A DNA stretch of 49,813 bases from Blastocatellia bacterium. GTDB lineage: Bacteria; Acidobacteriota; Blastocatellia; Chloracidobacteriales; Chloracidobacteriaceae. The position numbers were made by a program, and so were the translations under genes. The stretch is taken from the NCBI GenBank assembly GCA_019695185.1, contig JAIBAN010000061.1, positions 1 through 49,813 of the forward strand, in the 5' to 3' direction. Positions 33,926 to 43,292 of this stretch are shown in pieces; positions within the stretch are counted from its first letter, which is position 1, and each line of letters opens with the position of its first letter. The notes below the pieces were generated by a model, which saw nothing but the letters and a program-made list of their open reading frames with translations, did no database searches and was not told where the DNA came from.

Positions 33926-34935
33926 TGTTTGTGTGTGCTCAGAACATTGAGGGCTGCATCGTATACCGTATAGCGGTTGCGGCCACCATGTTTCGAGGCA
34001 TAGAGCGCCTTGTCAGCCGCTGCAATCAGGTCATCAGTGGAAAGACTCTCCTGCGGCAAAGCCGTGGCGACTCCGATACTGATGGTCACGTAGCGGAGAG
34101 CGGATTTGGCATGTTCAAGCTGAAGTGCTTCGACCTTGCCGCGAAACTCTTCCGCCAGTTGGGCTGCGCCTTCGGCATCGGTTCCAGGCAGAATGATGGC
34201 GAATTCCTCACCGCCATAGCGTGCGGCCAAATCTCCGGCCCGTTTGAGGGTATTGCTCAGGGTGGTTGCCACCTGCCGCAGACACTCGTCTCCGCCTTGA
34301 TGACCGTAGTTGTCGTTGTAGGCTTTGAAATGGTCAATATCAATCATGACCAGCGTCACCGGCGCACCCGTCCGGCAGGCTCGACGCCATTCCTGGTCAA
34401 GCGTTTCGTCAAAGTGCCGCCGGTTGGCAATTCCGGTCAGGGCATCCAGATACGACAGCGAACGGAGCATCCGGTTGGCCCGCTCAAGCTGCATATAGGA
34501 TTGTTGCAATTCCTGGTTCTTGCGCTCCATTTCCCGTTGCAACCGGGAAATTTTCAATTGGTTTTCAATCCGGACCAATACTTCGCCAAATTGAAACGGC
34601 TTGGTGACGTAATCAGCCCCGCCAACTTCAAATGCTTTGACCTTATCGAGCACCTCATCCAGCGCGCTGATAAAAATCACGGGAATATCACGGGTCAGTT
34701 CGTCGGATTTCAACTGGCGGCAGACTTCATAGCCATCCATTTCAGGCATGGTAATGTCGAGCATCACGAGGTCCGGCAAACTTGAACGTACCGCCATCAA
34801 GGCCCGCCGCCCGTTAATCGCAGCGCGAACCCGGTAACTGTGTTCCCGCAACATGCTGGAAAGCAGGTCAAGGTTGATGGGATTGTCGTCAACAATCAGA
34901 ATTTCGCCTTTTGATTTGTTGGGTGCATCAGTCAT
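33919..34935 (-). CDS. Response regulator with GGDEF domain (PleD-like diguanylate cyclase)
   Basis: A 338-residue REC-GGDEF protein that should make c-di-GMP when phosphorylated. The receiver has DD near 16, the phosphoacceptor Asp60 (VMLDITMPEMDGYE), and a Lys in VTKPF. A coiled-coil linker (REMERKNQELQQSYMQLERA) joins it to the GGDEF domain with LDALTGIANRRHFDE, the active-site YGGEEFAI and, five residues before it, an intact RAGD inhibition site. It should therefore be an active, product-inhibited cyclase. The stop lies in a repeat array. Confidence 0.94.
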   Translation of the reverse strand: MTDAPNKSKGEILIVDDNPINLDLLSSMLREHSYRVRAAINGRRALMAVRSSLPDLVMLDITMPEMDGYEVCRQLKSDELTRDIPVIFISALDEVLDKVKAFEVGGADYVTKPFQFGEVLVRIENQLKISRLQREMERKNQELQQSYMQLERANRMLRSLSYLDALTGIANRRHFDETLDQEWRRACRTGAPVTLVMIDIDHFKAYNDNYGHQGGDECLRQVATTLSNTLKRAGDLAARYGGEEFAIILPGTDAEGAAQLAEEFRGKVEALQLEHAKSALRYVTISIGVATALPQESLSTDDLIAAADKALYASKHGGRNRYTVYDAALNVLSTHKQD

Positions 34936-35147
34936 AACGGGGATAGCCCCAAAGGCTGTCAGTCAAAGGTCAAGATGGTGTTGTGCTCAAGAGGAATGCA
35001 GTACGTTCAATCACATGCCGGTGTCTCTTGCAAGATTACACCAAGCGCCAGGGAATTGAGAACTCTTCCGGAGAGAAACCGCCTGAAAATTCTTCCTGTC
35101 GAAATCCGGAGGAAAAGGTGGCCCAAACTGCGTGCCAGAACCAATCC

Positions 35148-35174
35148 TCCTCAGTTCTCAGTCCTCAGTCCTTG
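35148..35174. repeat. Single heptamer array, TCAGTCC unit
   Basis: About three TCAGTCC/TCAGTTC copies follow the PP2C gene by about 25 bases (minus strand: GGACTGAGG). No complementary arm precedes the next gene; this looks like a locus with one arm lost or not yet formed. Confidence 0.85.
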
Positions 35175-35197
35175 GTTTCGTCCCCGGCCCTGTTTTC

Positions 35198-36682
35198 CTA
35201 TCTGGGGTTGACGGCTGCCGCATCTTTGGCCAGGACTTCCTGATACCGTTTGAGAGTCCCTTCAGCACCGGCTGCATCTCCGGCCAACCGCCGGGCGGTT
35301 GCCAGATAGACATAGGCTTCATGGGAATTGGGGTCAAGTGTGAGTGTCATTTCAAACTGGGTCACAGCGTCTTTGCTTTGCCGGTCTGCCAGCAGAGAGC
35401 GTCCCAACCAGAAGCGGTATTCGGCACGGGTTGGTTCACGGTCAACCAGTTTCAGGAATTTTTCACTGGCGCTTTTATAATTCCGGGCTTCGAAGTCACG
35501 ACGGCCTTCTTCGGCCAAAGCCAAATTGTTCTTGGAGCTTTGCGGTTGCCCCTGTGTGGCAGAGGTTGTTCCTACGGCGGAGGTTGACTGTTCAGCCAGG
35601 GATTTGACGGCGGCTTCATATTGAATGCCAGCCCAAAATGCCACCCCTAGTAACACCATGCCAATACAGGAGCCAATAAAAATACGCCGTTGGGTAGCGG
35701 CCCGGTGTTTAGCCAAATATTCCTGGAGCGGGTGAATTTTGCTGTTGGTCCGCTCCGGCGGGAAACTCTTGGGAGGGATGCTCTGTTCCCGCGATTTACG
35801 GAACTCTCCTGAGGTGTTCATCTGAGGCAGCCGGCCTGAATTGGGATCAAGGGTTTCCGCAATTTCAAACCTGCCGTGAATACCCACTTTTTGCACTTCC
35901 GGAGGGGGATTTGTCGTTTCAACCGGTCCATCCGGCCCATCCACACACACGACCAGAGCCGTTAAATTGTCCTCCGCACCGCGCATGTAGCACCGTTCGT
36001 GCAACATCTCGCACAAAACCTGCGGGTCGGAGTGCCGGGCCATTAAATCGGCCAGTTCAGTATTGGGAACATGGCGGGTAATGCCATCACTGCACAGTAA
36101 AAACCGGGTTCCGATTTCAAAGGGAAAGGATTGGGTTTCCAGTTCCACATCCGGATTGATGCCCAATGCCCGGTTGATGACGTTTTTCTTGCCCATTTGA
36201 CGAGCCTCCTCAATGGACAAATCACCGCGCCGGACAGCATCCTGGGTGTCAGTGTGGTCTTGGGTTTCCTGTTGCAGGGCTCCTTTGAAAAACCGGTAGA
36301 GGCGGCTGTCTCCGGCATGGCCAACATAGGCGGTCATGCCCTCCAGATACAGTGCCACAATCGTGGTCGCCATGCCGGTCAAATGCACATCCCGCAAAGC
36401 CATTTCATAAATATCGCGGTTGGCGTAGTGAACCGCCCGCTGCAACCGAACCAAGGGAGGATTGTTGTCCGGCGTATAAAACGCATCCTGCAACGTTTCA
36501 ATCGCAGTTTGGCTGGCGATTTCCCCGCCCTGACTGCCCCCGACGCCATCACAGACCGCAAACACCCGATGGTCCAGGTCGGCCCAGGCGCGGTCCTGAT
36601 TTCCCGAACGGCGCAGTCCCCGGTCGCACACGCAGGCATAGCGCAAACTGTAGGAAGCCGTTGAGGGAGCAGGTGTGGTCAT
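35198..36682 (-). CDS. PP2C-type Ser/Thr phosphatase with membrane anchor and TPR domain
   Basis: A 494-residue protein. Residues about 10-240 are a PP2C/PppA phosphatase: CDRGLRRSGNQDRAW, FAVCDGVGGSQGGEIAS, GMATTIVALYLEG, HAGDSRLYRF and CMRGAEDNLTALVV-type ending (MRGAEDNLTALVV), with the metal-binding aspartates retained. A transmembrane helix (FIGSCIGMVLLGVAFWAGI, about 340) precedes TPR repeats containing NYKSASEKFLKLVDREPTRAEYRFWLG-like helices (FLKLVDREPTRAEYRF). It probably dephosphorylates signalling proteins at the inner membrane, with the TPR part outside. A second PP2C lies at 46206. Confidence 0.9.
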   Translation of the reverse strand: MTTPAPSTASYSLRYACVCDRGLRRSGNQDRAWADLDHRVFAVCDGVGGSQGGEIASQTAIETLQDAFYTPDNNPPLVRLQRAVHYANRDIYEMALRDVHLTGMATTIVALYLEGMTAYVGHAGDSRLYRFFKGALQQETQDHTDTQDAVRRGDLSIEEARQMGKKNVINRALGINPDVELETQSFPFEIGTRFLLCSDGITRHVPNTELADLMARHSDPQVLCEMLHERCYMRGAEDNLTALVVCVDGPDGPVETTNPPPEVQKVGIHGRFEIAETLDPNSGRLPQMNTSGEFRKSREQSIPPKSFPPERTNSKIHPLQEYLAKHRAATQRRIFIGSCIGMVLLGVAFWAGIQYEAAVKSLAEQSTSAVGTTSATQGQPQSSKNNLALAEEGRRDFEARNYKSASEKFLKLVDREPTRAEYRFWLGRSLLADRQSKDAVTQFEMTLTLDPNSHEAYVYLATARRLAGDAAGAEGTLKRYQEVLAKDAAAVNPR

Positions 36683-36700
36683 AGGGTCCAGGAATCACAT

Positions 36701-36864
36701 CTTGGGAGTCTTGGGAGTCTTGGGAGTCTTGGGAGTCTTGGGAGTCGGAAGAAGTGACGAGTGACGAGTAAACAGTAACAGATTTTTTCTTGTCACCTGT
36801 CACCTGTCACCTGTCACTTGGCTTTGACTCCCAAGCCTCCCAAGACTCCCAAGCCCCCCAAGAC
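36701..36864. repeat. Double nested inverted-repeat locus (GGGAGTCTT outside, GTCACCT inside)
   Basis: Five GGGAGTCTT copies (36701-36746) face CCCAAG copies (36825-36864) and enclose GTGACGA/GTAACAG copies (36753-36780) facing TGTCACC copies (36790-36817). The arrangement and units nearly repeat the 18394-18529 locus, at another gene boundary. Confidence 0.94.
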
Positions 36865-36870
36865 CTCGGT

Positions 36871-37713
36871 TCAGTCAGTTTCCCGACTGGCTGTCACGGT
36901 CATCTTGTAACGATTGGCCAGTGTCAGCATGTCGGTTTTGTCGAACAGCAAGGTTTTTCCGGCAGTTATGGAAAGGGCCGTGGCTCCGGCGCGTTTCATG
37001 GTTTCAATGGTCGGTTTGCCCACGACGGGAACATCAAATCGCATGTCCTGCTTTGGCTTGGCTACTTTGACCACTGTCAGAGGACGACCGTTGGCCAGTT
37101 CTCCGGCCCGCAAAATGGTGGCGTCCGTGCCCTCCATGGCCTCCACTGCAACCACCGCGCAATCACTCACGACGATTGTCTGCCCCAGGTCCAGGCGGGC
37201 AATTTCATGCGCCACCCGTAACCCGTAGGCAATGTCCGCCGCTTCTTTTTGATTGGGCGAGCGGCGGGTCAACCCGCCTGCCGGTGCCAGCAGCGACTGC
37301 AAAAACAGGGTTGAATCAATCAGGGTAATACCTTCGGCTTCAAGCTCGCCAACCACGGCCCCCAGGAGCGAGTTGGTGTTTTTGGTGGCGAGCTTGGCCA
37401 GCATCATGACCATGCGAAAATCGGGCAAGGTTCCGCTGAAAATCTGTTTGTGTTTGACCTGTCCGGCCATCAGCGCGTGGGTGACTTTTTCCCGTTTGAA
37501 AAAGCGAATCAGTTTGCCGAGTTGTCCGAGGCCAATCCACTCGATGGCGGAGGTATGACGGGCAATGTCAGGAAATGTTTCTTCCTTGATGGCCGCCACC
37601 ACCATTTCGACGCCTTGGGCGCGTGCGCCCTCCAAAACCAAAAACGGAAATTGTCCGTTTCCCGCAATCAGTCCGTACTTATAAGAAGGTGAAACCGTAT
37701 GGAGCGCAGACAT
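36871..37713 (-). CDS. lpxI: UDP-2,3-diacylglucosamine pyrophosphatase LpxI type
   Basis: A 280-residue protein of the LpxI (DUF1009) family, which splits UDP-2,3-diacylglucosamine to lipid X in lipid A synthesis, as a substitute for LpxH. The N-terminal YGLIAGNGQFPFLVLEGARAQG (first part YGLIAGNGQFP) and the C-terminal ALSITAGKTLLFDK, with VVSDCAVVAVEAMEGTD between, match the family. ATG at 37713 was chosen because the longer frame to 37905 has no family match. It lies downstream of hisC; no other lipid A genes are adjacent. Confidence 0.9.
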   Translation of the reverse strand: MSALHTVSPSYKYGLIAGNGQFPFLVLEGARAQGVEMVVAAIKEETFPDIARHTSAIEWIGLGQLGKLIRFFKREKVTHALMAGQVKHKQIFSGTLPDFRMVMMLAKLATKNTNSLLGAVVGELEAEGITLIDSTLFLQSLLAPAGGLTRRSPNQKEAADIAYGLRVAHEIARLDLGQTIVVSDCAVVAVEAMEGTDATILRAGELANGRPLTVVKVAKPKQDMRFDVPVVGKPTIETMKRAGATALSITAGKTLLFDKTDMLTLANRYKMTVTASRETD

Positions 37714-37798
37714 AAAGGTTTCTCTATACGGTGCAGCCGGATTCCCGTCAAGCCTTGGCCTCCAAAATTTGGGGAATCTGCCGCCGGTCGCAATCCGG

Positions 37799-38875
37799 CT
37801 ACCTTTCCGACAGCAATCGCAATCCTGCCAGAAAAGCATCATTTTCCGCCGGAGTTCCAACATTGAACCGAAAATACCGCTCCAACAGCGGATACCGACT
37901 GACATCCCGAATCAGAATACTTTCTGCCAGCAGGCTTTCAAAAACTTCCTTGGGCGTATGCCGCAATGCCTCGACCAGCATAAAGTTGGCTGCCGAAGGC
38001 ACCAACCGGAAACCAGGCAGTTCCTGGAAAGCCGTTTCCAACCGGTGACGTTCGGCTATCAGCAATTCAACCAACGGTTTGAGGGCGGTTTCATATTGTT
38101 CCACCGCCACGGTGGCAGCCGCCATGGAAAAAAAGTTGAGGTTATAAGGCAGCTTGGCTTTGTTGACCTCGATGACCAGTTCGGGGGCTCCGAGCAGGTA
38201 CCCAACCCGCAACCCGGCCATGGCCATGGCTTTCGAGAATGTTCGCAGCACAACCAGCCGGGGAAACTCGGCCAACAGGCGGACAAAATTCTGTCCGCAA
38301 AATTCATAATAGGCTTCATCCACCACCACCAACCCGTCGAATTCGGCTAACAGGCGGCGCACATCGGCTTCGCTCACGGTGACACCGGTCGGATTGTTCG
38401 GCGAGCACAAAATCACTGCCGCCGCGTTGGTCCGGCAGGCCGCTTCGCCAATTGCGGCCAGGTCATAGCTCAGGTCGGCGCGGGGCGGAATATTCACCAC
38501 CTCTCCGCCCAGGGTTTCCACCATCAGGCGATAGACCGTGAAGGTCGGCTCACTCAGCACCACTGGCGTTCCTTCGGCAACCATCACCATGAGCAGGTTT
38601 TGAATCAGCTCGTTGGAGCCGTTTCCGACCAGCACGCCGTCCGCCCGCCAACCGGCAAAGCGGGCCAGGGTTTCCTGCAACTGAACCGGGATAAAATCCG
38701 GATAACGGGACCATTCCCGCTCCGCCAAACGGTGCAGCACTTCCGTTTTGACGGATTCCGGCATATCAAACGGGTTTTCATTCTGGTTGAGCTTGATGCG
38801 GGTCCGGTGCGGGGTCAGGGTGTAGGGTGCCAACTTTCGCACCTTCGGTTTGATCAGGTCTTGTATGGTTCGCAT
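37799..38875 (-). CDS. hisC: Histidinol-phosphate aminotransferase
   Basis: A 358-residue PLP-dependent aminotransferase of fold type I. It carries NQNENPFDMP, NGSNELIQNL, SPNNPTGVTV, VVDEAYYEF and the PLP-lysine motif RTFSKAMAMAGLRVGY, the standard order for HisC. It transaminates imidazole-acetol phosphate in histidine synthesis. Related phenylalanine aminotransferases look similar, so the symbol is likely but not certain. The start at 38875 has no ribosome site; an upstream in-frame start at 38917 is possible. 85 bases separate it from lpxI. Confidence 0.88.
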   Translation of the reverse strand: MRTIQDLIKPKVRKLAPYTLTPHRTRIKLNQNENPFDMPESVKTEVLHRLAEREWSRYPDFIPVQLQETLARFAGWRADGVLVGNGSNELIQNLLMVMVAEGTPVVLSEPTFTVYRLMVETLGGEVVNIPPRADLSYDLAAIGEAACRTNAAAVILCSPNNPTGVTVSEADVRRLLAEFDGLVVVDEAYYEFCGQNFVRLLAEFPRLVVLRTFSKAMAMAGLRVGYLLGAPELVIEVNKAKLPYNLNFFSMAAATVAVEQYETALKPLVELLIAERHRLETAFQELPGFRLVPSAANFMLVEALRHTPKEVFESLLAESILIRDVSRYPLLERYFRFNVGTPAENDAFLAGLRLLSER

Positions 38876-39153
38876 GGTGAATTGTCTAAAGGGCTGCGTC
38901 AGGACAGCTTTCCTCACAGCTCACAGTCTCTTTGGGAAACATGGATTGGGATTCGTATACTTTTGGCAGGCAGCCAGTTTAGGAAGGGGAGACTGAGGTT
39001 GCAAGCAACTGTCCCTGATTGGGCTTTTCCGTTACGGTGGGCGGGCTGCTTGTCCTCGGTGAATATTTCGGCTACTTTGCAGGTTTCCGGCATTTGGTTG
39101 GCATTTCCACAGCAGCCAATTGCCCATACTTGCAGGTTCATAATCATTTCTTC

Positions 39154-40314
39154 ATGACATTTTTACCCATTGTGCTTGAAATCATCCTGGGCGGAATTGC
39201 GCTGGGAGGACTGGTTTATTACTGGCTGGCCATCATTGCATCCAAACGGTTGAAAAAGAAACATTTGGCACTGCCATCACACCCGGCGGCAGAGCCTCCC
39301 GTCAGTTTGTTGAAACCACTCAAAGGGGTCGAAACCGGGCTGGAAGCGTATTTAACCAGTTTTTTTGTGCAGCGGTATTCGACCTATGAAATTCTCTTTG
39401 CCGTTCATGACCCGCAGGACCCGGCGGTTGCGGTCGTCCAAAAACTGATGCGGCAGTATCCGCAGATTCCCACCAAGTTGATTGTCACCAACGAACCGCC
39501 CTATGCCAACGCCAAAGTGTATAGCCTGGAGCAAATGGCGGCGGCGGCGGCGCACGACGTGCTGGTGATTACCGATAGCGACACGTCGGTTTCCGCTGAT
39601 TATCTCAGCGCCATCGCCGAGGTGTTTGCCGTCGAAACCGTGGGGGCCGCCACCAATCTGTATCGCGGGGTCGGAGCCGACGACATGTGGTCCCGCCTGG
39701 AAGCCCTGGGCATGAGCACTGAATTTATGGCCGGGGTGGCGGTGGCGCACATGCTGGGGGATATGGATTTCACGCTGGGACCTTCGATGGCGGTCCGCAA
39801 AACCTGCCTGGAACAAATTGGCGGATTTGCGGCTATGGCGGATTATCTGGCTGATGATTTCGTGCTGGGGCATTGGGCTGCTGAAAAAGGGTTTCAGGTC
39901 GCTCTCTCGCCTCATGTCATCAACCACCATGCCACCTCGTTGGGGTTTTCCCACAGTTTTCTCCACCGGTTGCGCTGGAATCGCAGCACCCGGTTTTCGC
40001 GCCCGCTGGGGTATCTCGGCCAGGGTTTTACCTACGGTTTTGCCTGGGCAGCCCTCTGGCTGGCGTGTTTCCCTTCGCCTCTGAGCGGCGGTTTTCTAGG
40101 GATTTCGCTGTTGACCCGGATTGTGTTGGCCCTGGTTTTGGGTGTTTCGCTGCTGGCTGACCGAACAGTGTGGCGCAACCTGTGGCTGCTTCCGCTCCAG
40201 GATTTGTTGAGCTTTGCGTCGTGGGTGGGTGGTTTTCTTGGCAAGGAAGTCATCTGGCGGAACCGCCGCTATCGCATTTTACCCGGCGGGCGCTTTGTCC
40301 CCGTTTCCCAATAA
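39154..40314 (+). CDS. hpnI: Membrane glycosyltransferase, ceramide-glucosyltransferase/HpnI type
   Basis: A 386-residue GT21-type glycosyltransferase. Like HpnI, it has an N-terminal helix (VLEIILGGIALGGLVYYW), PVSLLKPLKGVETGLEAYLTSFF, VITDSDTSV (DxD), DFTLGPSMAVRK, DYLADDFVLG and the RLRWNRSTRFSRP motif of (Q/R)xxRW type. Three or four C-terminal hydrophobic segments follow. HpnI adds N-acetylglucosamine to hopanoids; ceramide or other glycolipid acceptors are possible. ATG at 39154 was used; the frame from 39019 has no support. The next gene is ArnT-like, so the pair may act on lipid glycosylation. Confidence 0.82.
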   Translation: MTFLPIVLEIILGGIALGGLVYYWLAIIASKRLKKKHLALPSHPAAEPPVSLLKPLKGVETGLEAYLTSFFVQRYSTYEILFAVHDPQDPAVAVVQKLMRQYPQIPTKLIVTNEPPYANAKVYSLEQMAAAAAHDVLVITDSDTSVSADYLSAIAEVFAVETVGAATNLYRGVGADDMWSRLEALGMSTEFMAGVAVAHMLGDMDFTLGPSMAVRKTCLEQIGGFAAMADYLADDFVLGHWAAEKGFQVALSPHVINHHATSLGFSHSFLHRLRWNRSTRFSRPLGYLGQGFTYGFAWAALWLACFPSPLSGGFLGISLLTRIVLALVLGVSLLADRTVWRNLWLLPLQDLLSFASWVGGFLGKEVIWRNRRYRILPGGRFVPVSQ

Positions 40315-40490
40315 AAGTTTGGAGTTCCGCGTTTACGCGGCTGTTTGGAGTTCCGCGTTTACGCGGCAAAAAGAGAAGCAAAAAATATGGCTTTCTTTAC
40401 TTTTTTCCATTTCTTTCAAGCAGGCCGCCTAAAGGCGGAACTCCAAACAGCCGCCTGAAGGCGGAACTCCAAACTCAAAACTCAAAATTC
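40315..40490. repeat. Inverted repeat locus, GTTTGGAGTTCCGC units
   Basis: Two 26-base units at 40317-40365, each GTTTGGAGTTCCGCGTTTAC then GCGGC, face two CCGCC-T/G-AAAGGCGGAAC units plus AAAACTC heptamers at 40423-40490. Left units have CGCG hairpins, right units GCC/GGC hairpins, each self-complementary. The right arm ends two bases before the ArnT-like start. Confidence 0.94.
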
Positions 40491-40491
40491 A

Positions 40492-42285
40492 ATGTCCAAC
40501 TTTCGTCGTTCTGAAATCCTGGTGCTGCTGGTCGCCGGGATTGTTTTTTTGGCATCCGTGGTCAGTCCGCCGGGACTGATGGACGACGTGGATGCCGTGC
40601 AGGCCCAGATTTCCCGAACCATGCTGGCGACGGGCGATTGGGTCACCCCGCACCTCAACGGAATCGCCTATTTTGAAAAACCTCCTTTTAAGTATTGGAT
40701 GATTGCCACCTCTTTTTCCATTTTTGGGGTGAGCGACTGGGCAGCCCGGTTGCCGATTATGCTGGGGGTGATTGCGCTTTGTTGGATCACTTTTCGGTTT
40801 GGAGCCTGGGCTTTTTCGGAACGGGCCGGTTTGTTTGCGGGACTCGTACTGTCCACTTCCATCGGATTGTTTCTCTTCACCCGGATTCTGATTGCCGATT
40901 CACTGGTCACGTTGACAGTGGCACTCGCGTTGTGGGCGTTCCTGCGGGCACTGGAGGAACCTGAAAAAGGCTCGCGCCGCTGGATGGTCCTGGTTTCGGT
41001 CAGTGTGGGAATCGGTGTGCTGCTCAAAGGACTGATTGCCGCTGTGTTCCCCGCCGGAGTGATGTTTGTCTATCTGGTCGTAACCGGGGAACTGTTTCGC
41101 AGAGCAACCTGGAAGAAGCTGTATCCGGTGACCGGGCTGGCGGTTTTCCTGCTTGTGGCGGCTCCCTGGCATGTGGTGGCCACCCTGCGGAATCCGCCCT
41201 TTTTTGATTTTTCGATGACCAGCACGCCGGGGCATTATCGGGGCTTTTTCTGGTTTTTCTTTTTCAACGAACATCTGCTGCGCTTTCTGGGACGCCGCCA
41301 CCCGCGTGATTACAACACGGTTCCCCGGCTTTGGTTCTGGCTGCTCCATCTGGTCTGGTTCTTTCCCTGGAGTGCTTTTTTCCCATCCTGGGCCAAACTT
41401 TCCTGGACCCGCACACCGGCCACACGGGCCGAGCGGGCGCGCCTCTTGGCCCTCTGCTGGATTGGTTTCGTGATGTTCTTTTTCACGTTTTCCACCACGC
41501 AGGAATATTACTCCATGCCCATGTACCCGGCGGTGGCACTTCTGCTGGGTTGCGGAATGGCTGCCGACACCAAACTGAACCGGGTTGCCACCGGGTTGAT
41601 TGCCGGGGTTGCCGGACTGGCGGCCCTTGCCATTGGGATTATCCTTTTTCAAGTCAAAGACATTGCGGCGGTTGGGGACATTAGCTCCGCGCTCCGCAAA
41701 AGCTCGGATGTCTATAATGTCTACACGCTGTCCCTGGGTCACATGGGCGACCTGACGCTGGCTTCCTTTGCCTACCTGAGGTTTCCCCTGGTGTTGGCTG
41801 GAATTGCCTTTGTGGTTGGGTTTGCGGGTGCGGTGCGCCGCTGGAAGTCATTTGACATGCAGGCAGTTACGGCTGCCGCCATGATGGTGCTCCTGTTTTT
41901 GGCAGCCCGTTCCGCAATGGTGACGTTCGAGCCTTACCTCGGCTCCCGCCTGCTGGCCGAGTCGCTCCGGCAGGCACCGCCCGGAACCGTGATTGTGGAC
42001 AACCAGTTTTATACCTTTTCCTCCGTGTTTTTTTACGCCGACGTGAAACAGGCGCTCCTCCTCAACGGACGGATTAACAACCTTGAGTACGGGTCCTATG
42101 CTCCGGGGGCTCCGAATGTATTTATTGATGACAACCGGTTCGAAGAAATTTGGAAAAGCCCGCAACGTTCCTATCTGCTGATTGAAGACAGTGCGCTCAA
42201 GCGGCTGGAAACCCGTCTTGGCCGAAGTGCGTTTCATCCGGTACGGGAAAGCGGGGGAAAATGGCTTTTCTGCAACCAGTCCTGA
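40492..42285 (+). CDS. ArnT-like membrane glycosyltransferase (GT39/GT83 fold)
   Basis: A 597-residue protein with about 11-12 transmembrane helices. Its first periplasmic loop has MDDVDAVQAQISRTM, a DD-E type motif, and YFEKPPFKYW, typical of PMT/ArnT transferases that use polyprenyl-phosphate sugars on the periplasmic side; lipid A or glycan modification is likely. A soluble C-terminal domain ends with FCNQS. Its start lacks a Shine-Dalgarno and lies right at the end of the repeat arm. The sugar cannot be fixed. Confidence 0.85.
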   Translation: MSNFRRSEILVLLVAGIVFLASVVSPPGLMDDVDAVQAQISRTMLATGDWVTPHLNGIAYFEKPPFKYWMIATSFSIFGVSDWAARLPIMLGVIALCWITFRFGAWAFSERAGLFAGLVLSTSIGLFLFTRILIADSLVTLTVALALWAFLRALEEPEKGSRRWMVLVSVSVGIGVLLKGLIAAVFPAGVMFVYLVVTGELFRRATWKKLYPVTGLAVFLLVAAPWHVVATLRNPPFFDFSMTSTPGHYRGFFWFFFFNEHLLRFLGRRHPRDYNTVPRLWFWLLHLVWFFPWSAFFPSWAKLSWTRTPATRAERARLLALCWIGFVMFFFTFSTTQEYYSMPMYPAVALLLGCGMAADTKLNRVATGLIAGVAGLAALAIGIILFQVKDIAAVGDISSALRKSSDVYNVYTLSLGHMGDLTLASFAYLRFPLVLAGIAFVVGFAGAVRRWKSFDMQAVTAAAMMVLLFLAARSAMVTFEPYLGSRLLAESLRQAPPGTVIVDNQFYTFSSVFFYADVKQALLLNGRINNLEYGSYAPGAPNVFIDDNRFEEIWKSPQRSYLLIEDSALKRLETRLGRSAFHPVRESGGKWLFCNQS

Positions 42286-42412
42286 TTTCCTTTGCAAACG
42301 GATGAAATCCGAACACAAATTTGACCTTCTGCGTTTCTCTGGCTAGAATCCTAAAACTCTCGCCAAAAGGCCCCCTTCCAGAAAGTTCTCACAGCTAGGA
42401 GCACGAAATCTC

Positions 42413-43246
42413 ATGGCGCACGAAAACGGACGTACCACCCGCAGCTCAAACCGAGGGAAAATTGCGATTTTCATCGACGGCAATAACTTGTTTCATGCGG
42501 CCCGGTCCGTTGGGGTTGAAATTGATTATGCCAAGCTTCTTGATGTCTTGCGGAGCGAAGACCAGTTGCTCCGGGCATTTTTTTACACAGGGGTGGACCA
42601 GCAGGCGGAACGGCAACAGGGTTTTTTATTGTGGATGCGGCGGAATGGATACCGGGTTGTGGAAAAAGAGTTGAAGCTTTTTGCCGACGGCACAAAGAAG
42701 GCCAATCTGGATGTGGAAATTGCGGTGGATATGCTTTCGCTGGCCGATAAATATGACACGGCGATTCTGGTCAGCGGGGATGAGGATTTTGCCTATGCGG
42801 TGAATGCGGTGGCCTATAAAGGTGCCCGGGTGGAAATTGCCGGATTCCGCAGCAACACCTCACCGCGCCTGATTGATGTCGCCGACCGGTTTATTGAACT
42901 GGATGCACTGGTGGCCGAAATCTCCAAGGGCGACCGGTTTTCCACCGGCAACCTGCATCGTCGCTCGGGTGCGGATTGGCCTCCGATTGAGCGGCCATAT
43001 ACCAGCAGCGGCACTCACACCGGACCACTCCGGAGCGGCGACTGGAATGGCACTGGTTCCACTTCGTCTCTGACTTCCCCCCGCCCGGAATGGCATGGGG
43101 ACCGCAGTCCGCTTGAAATGAATCCCGAAATCCTTCCGGAAGAACATTCAACCCCGCCCGAAATTCACCCGGCATCACGGGCCATCACCGCCTCTCCCAA
43201 CGATCCGGACCCAGGGCCGGTCATCCTGAGCACTGACAGCAAATAA
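42413..43246 (+). CDS. NYN-domain protein (LabA/DUF88 family)
   Basis: A 277-residue protein. Residues about 15-165 form a NYN domain, a PIN-like ribonuclease fold: IAIFIDGNNLFHAAR (acidic metal site), KKANLDVEIAVDML, ILVSGDEDFAYAV and RFIELDAL. Family members (LabA, MARF1-type) are probable ssRNA nucleases or RNA-binding regulators. The remaining 110 residues are low-complexity, rich in Ser, Pro, Gly. AGGAG lies 12 bases before the start. Its role here is unknown. Confidence 0.87.
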   Translation: MAHENGRTTRSSNRGKIAIFIDGNNLFHAARSVGVEIDYAKLLDVLRSEDQLLRAFFYTGVDQQAERQQGFLLWMRRNGYRVVEKELKLFADGTKKANLDVEIAVDMLSLADKYDTAILVSGDEDFAYAVNAVAYKGARVEIAGFRSNTSPRLIDVADRFIELDALVAEISKGDRFSTGNLHRRSGADWPPIERPYTSSGTHTGPLRSGDWNGTGSTSSLTSPRPEWHGDRSPLEMNPEILPEEHSTPPEIHPASRAITASPNDPDPGPVILSTDSK

Positions 43247-43292
43247 AACGATTCGTGCTGTCCCACAAGCCTGCTTCGGGCAGCCAGCAGCT

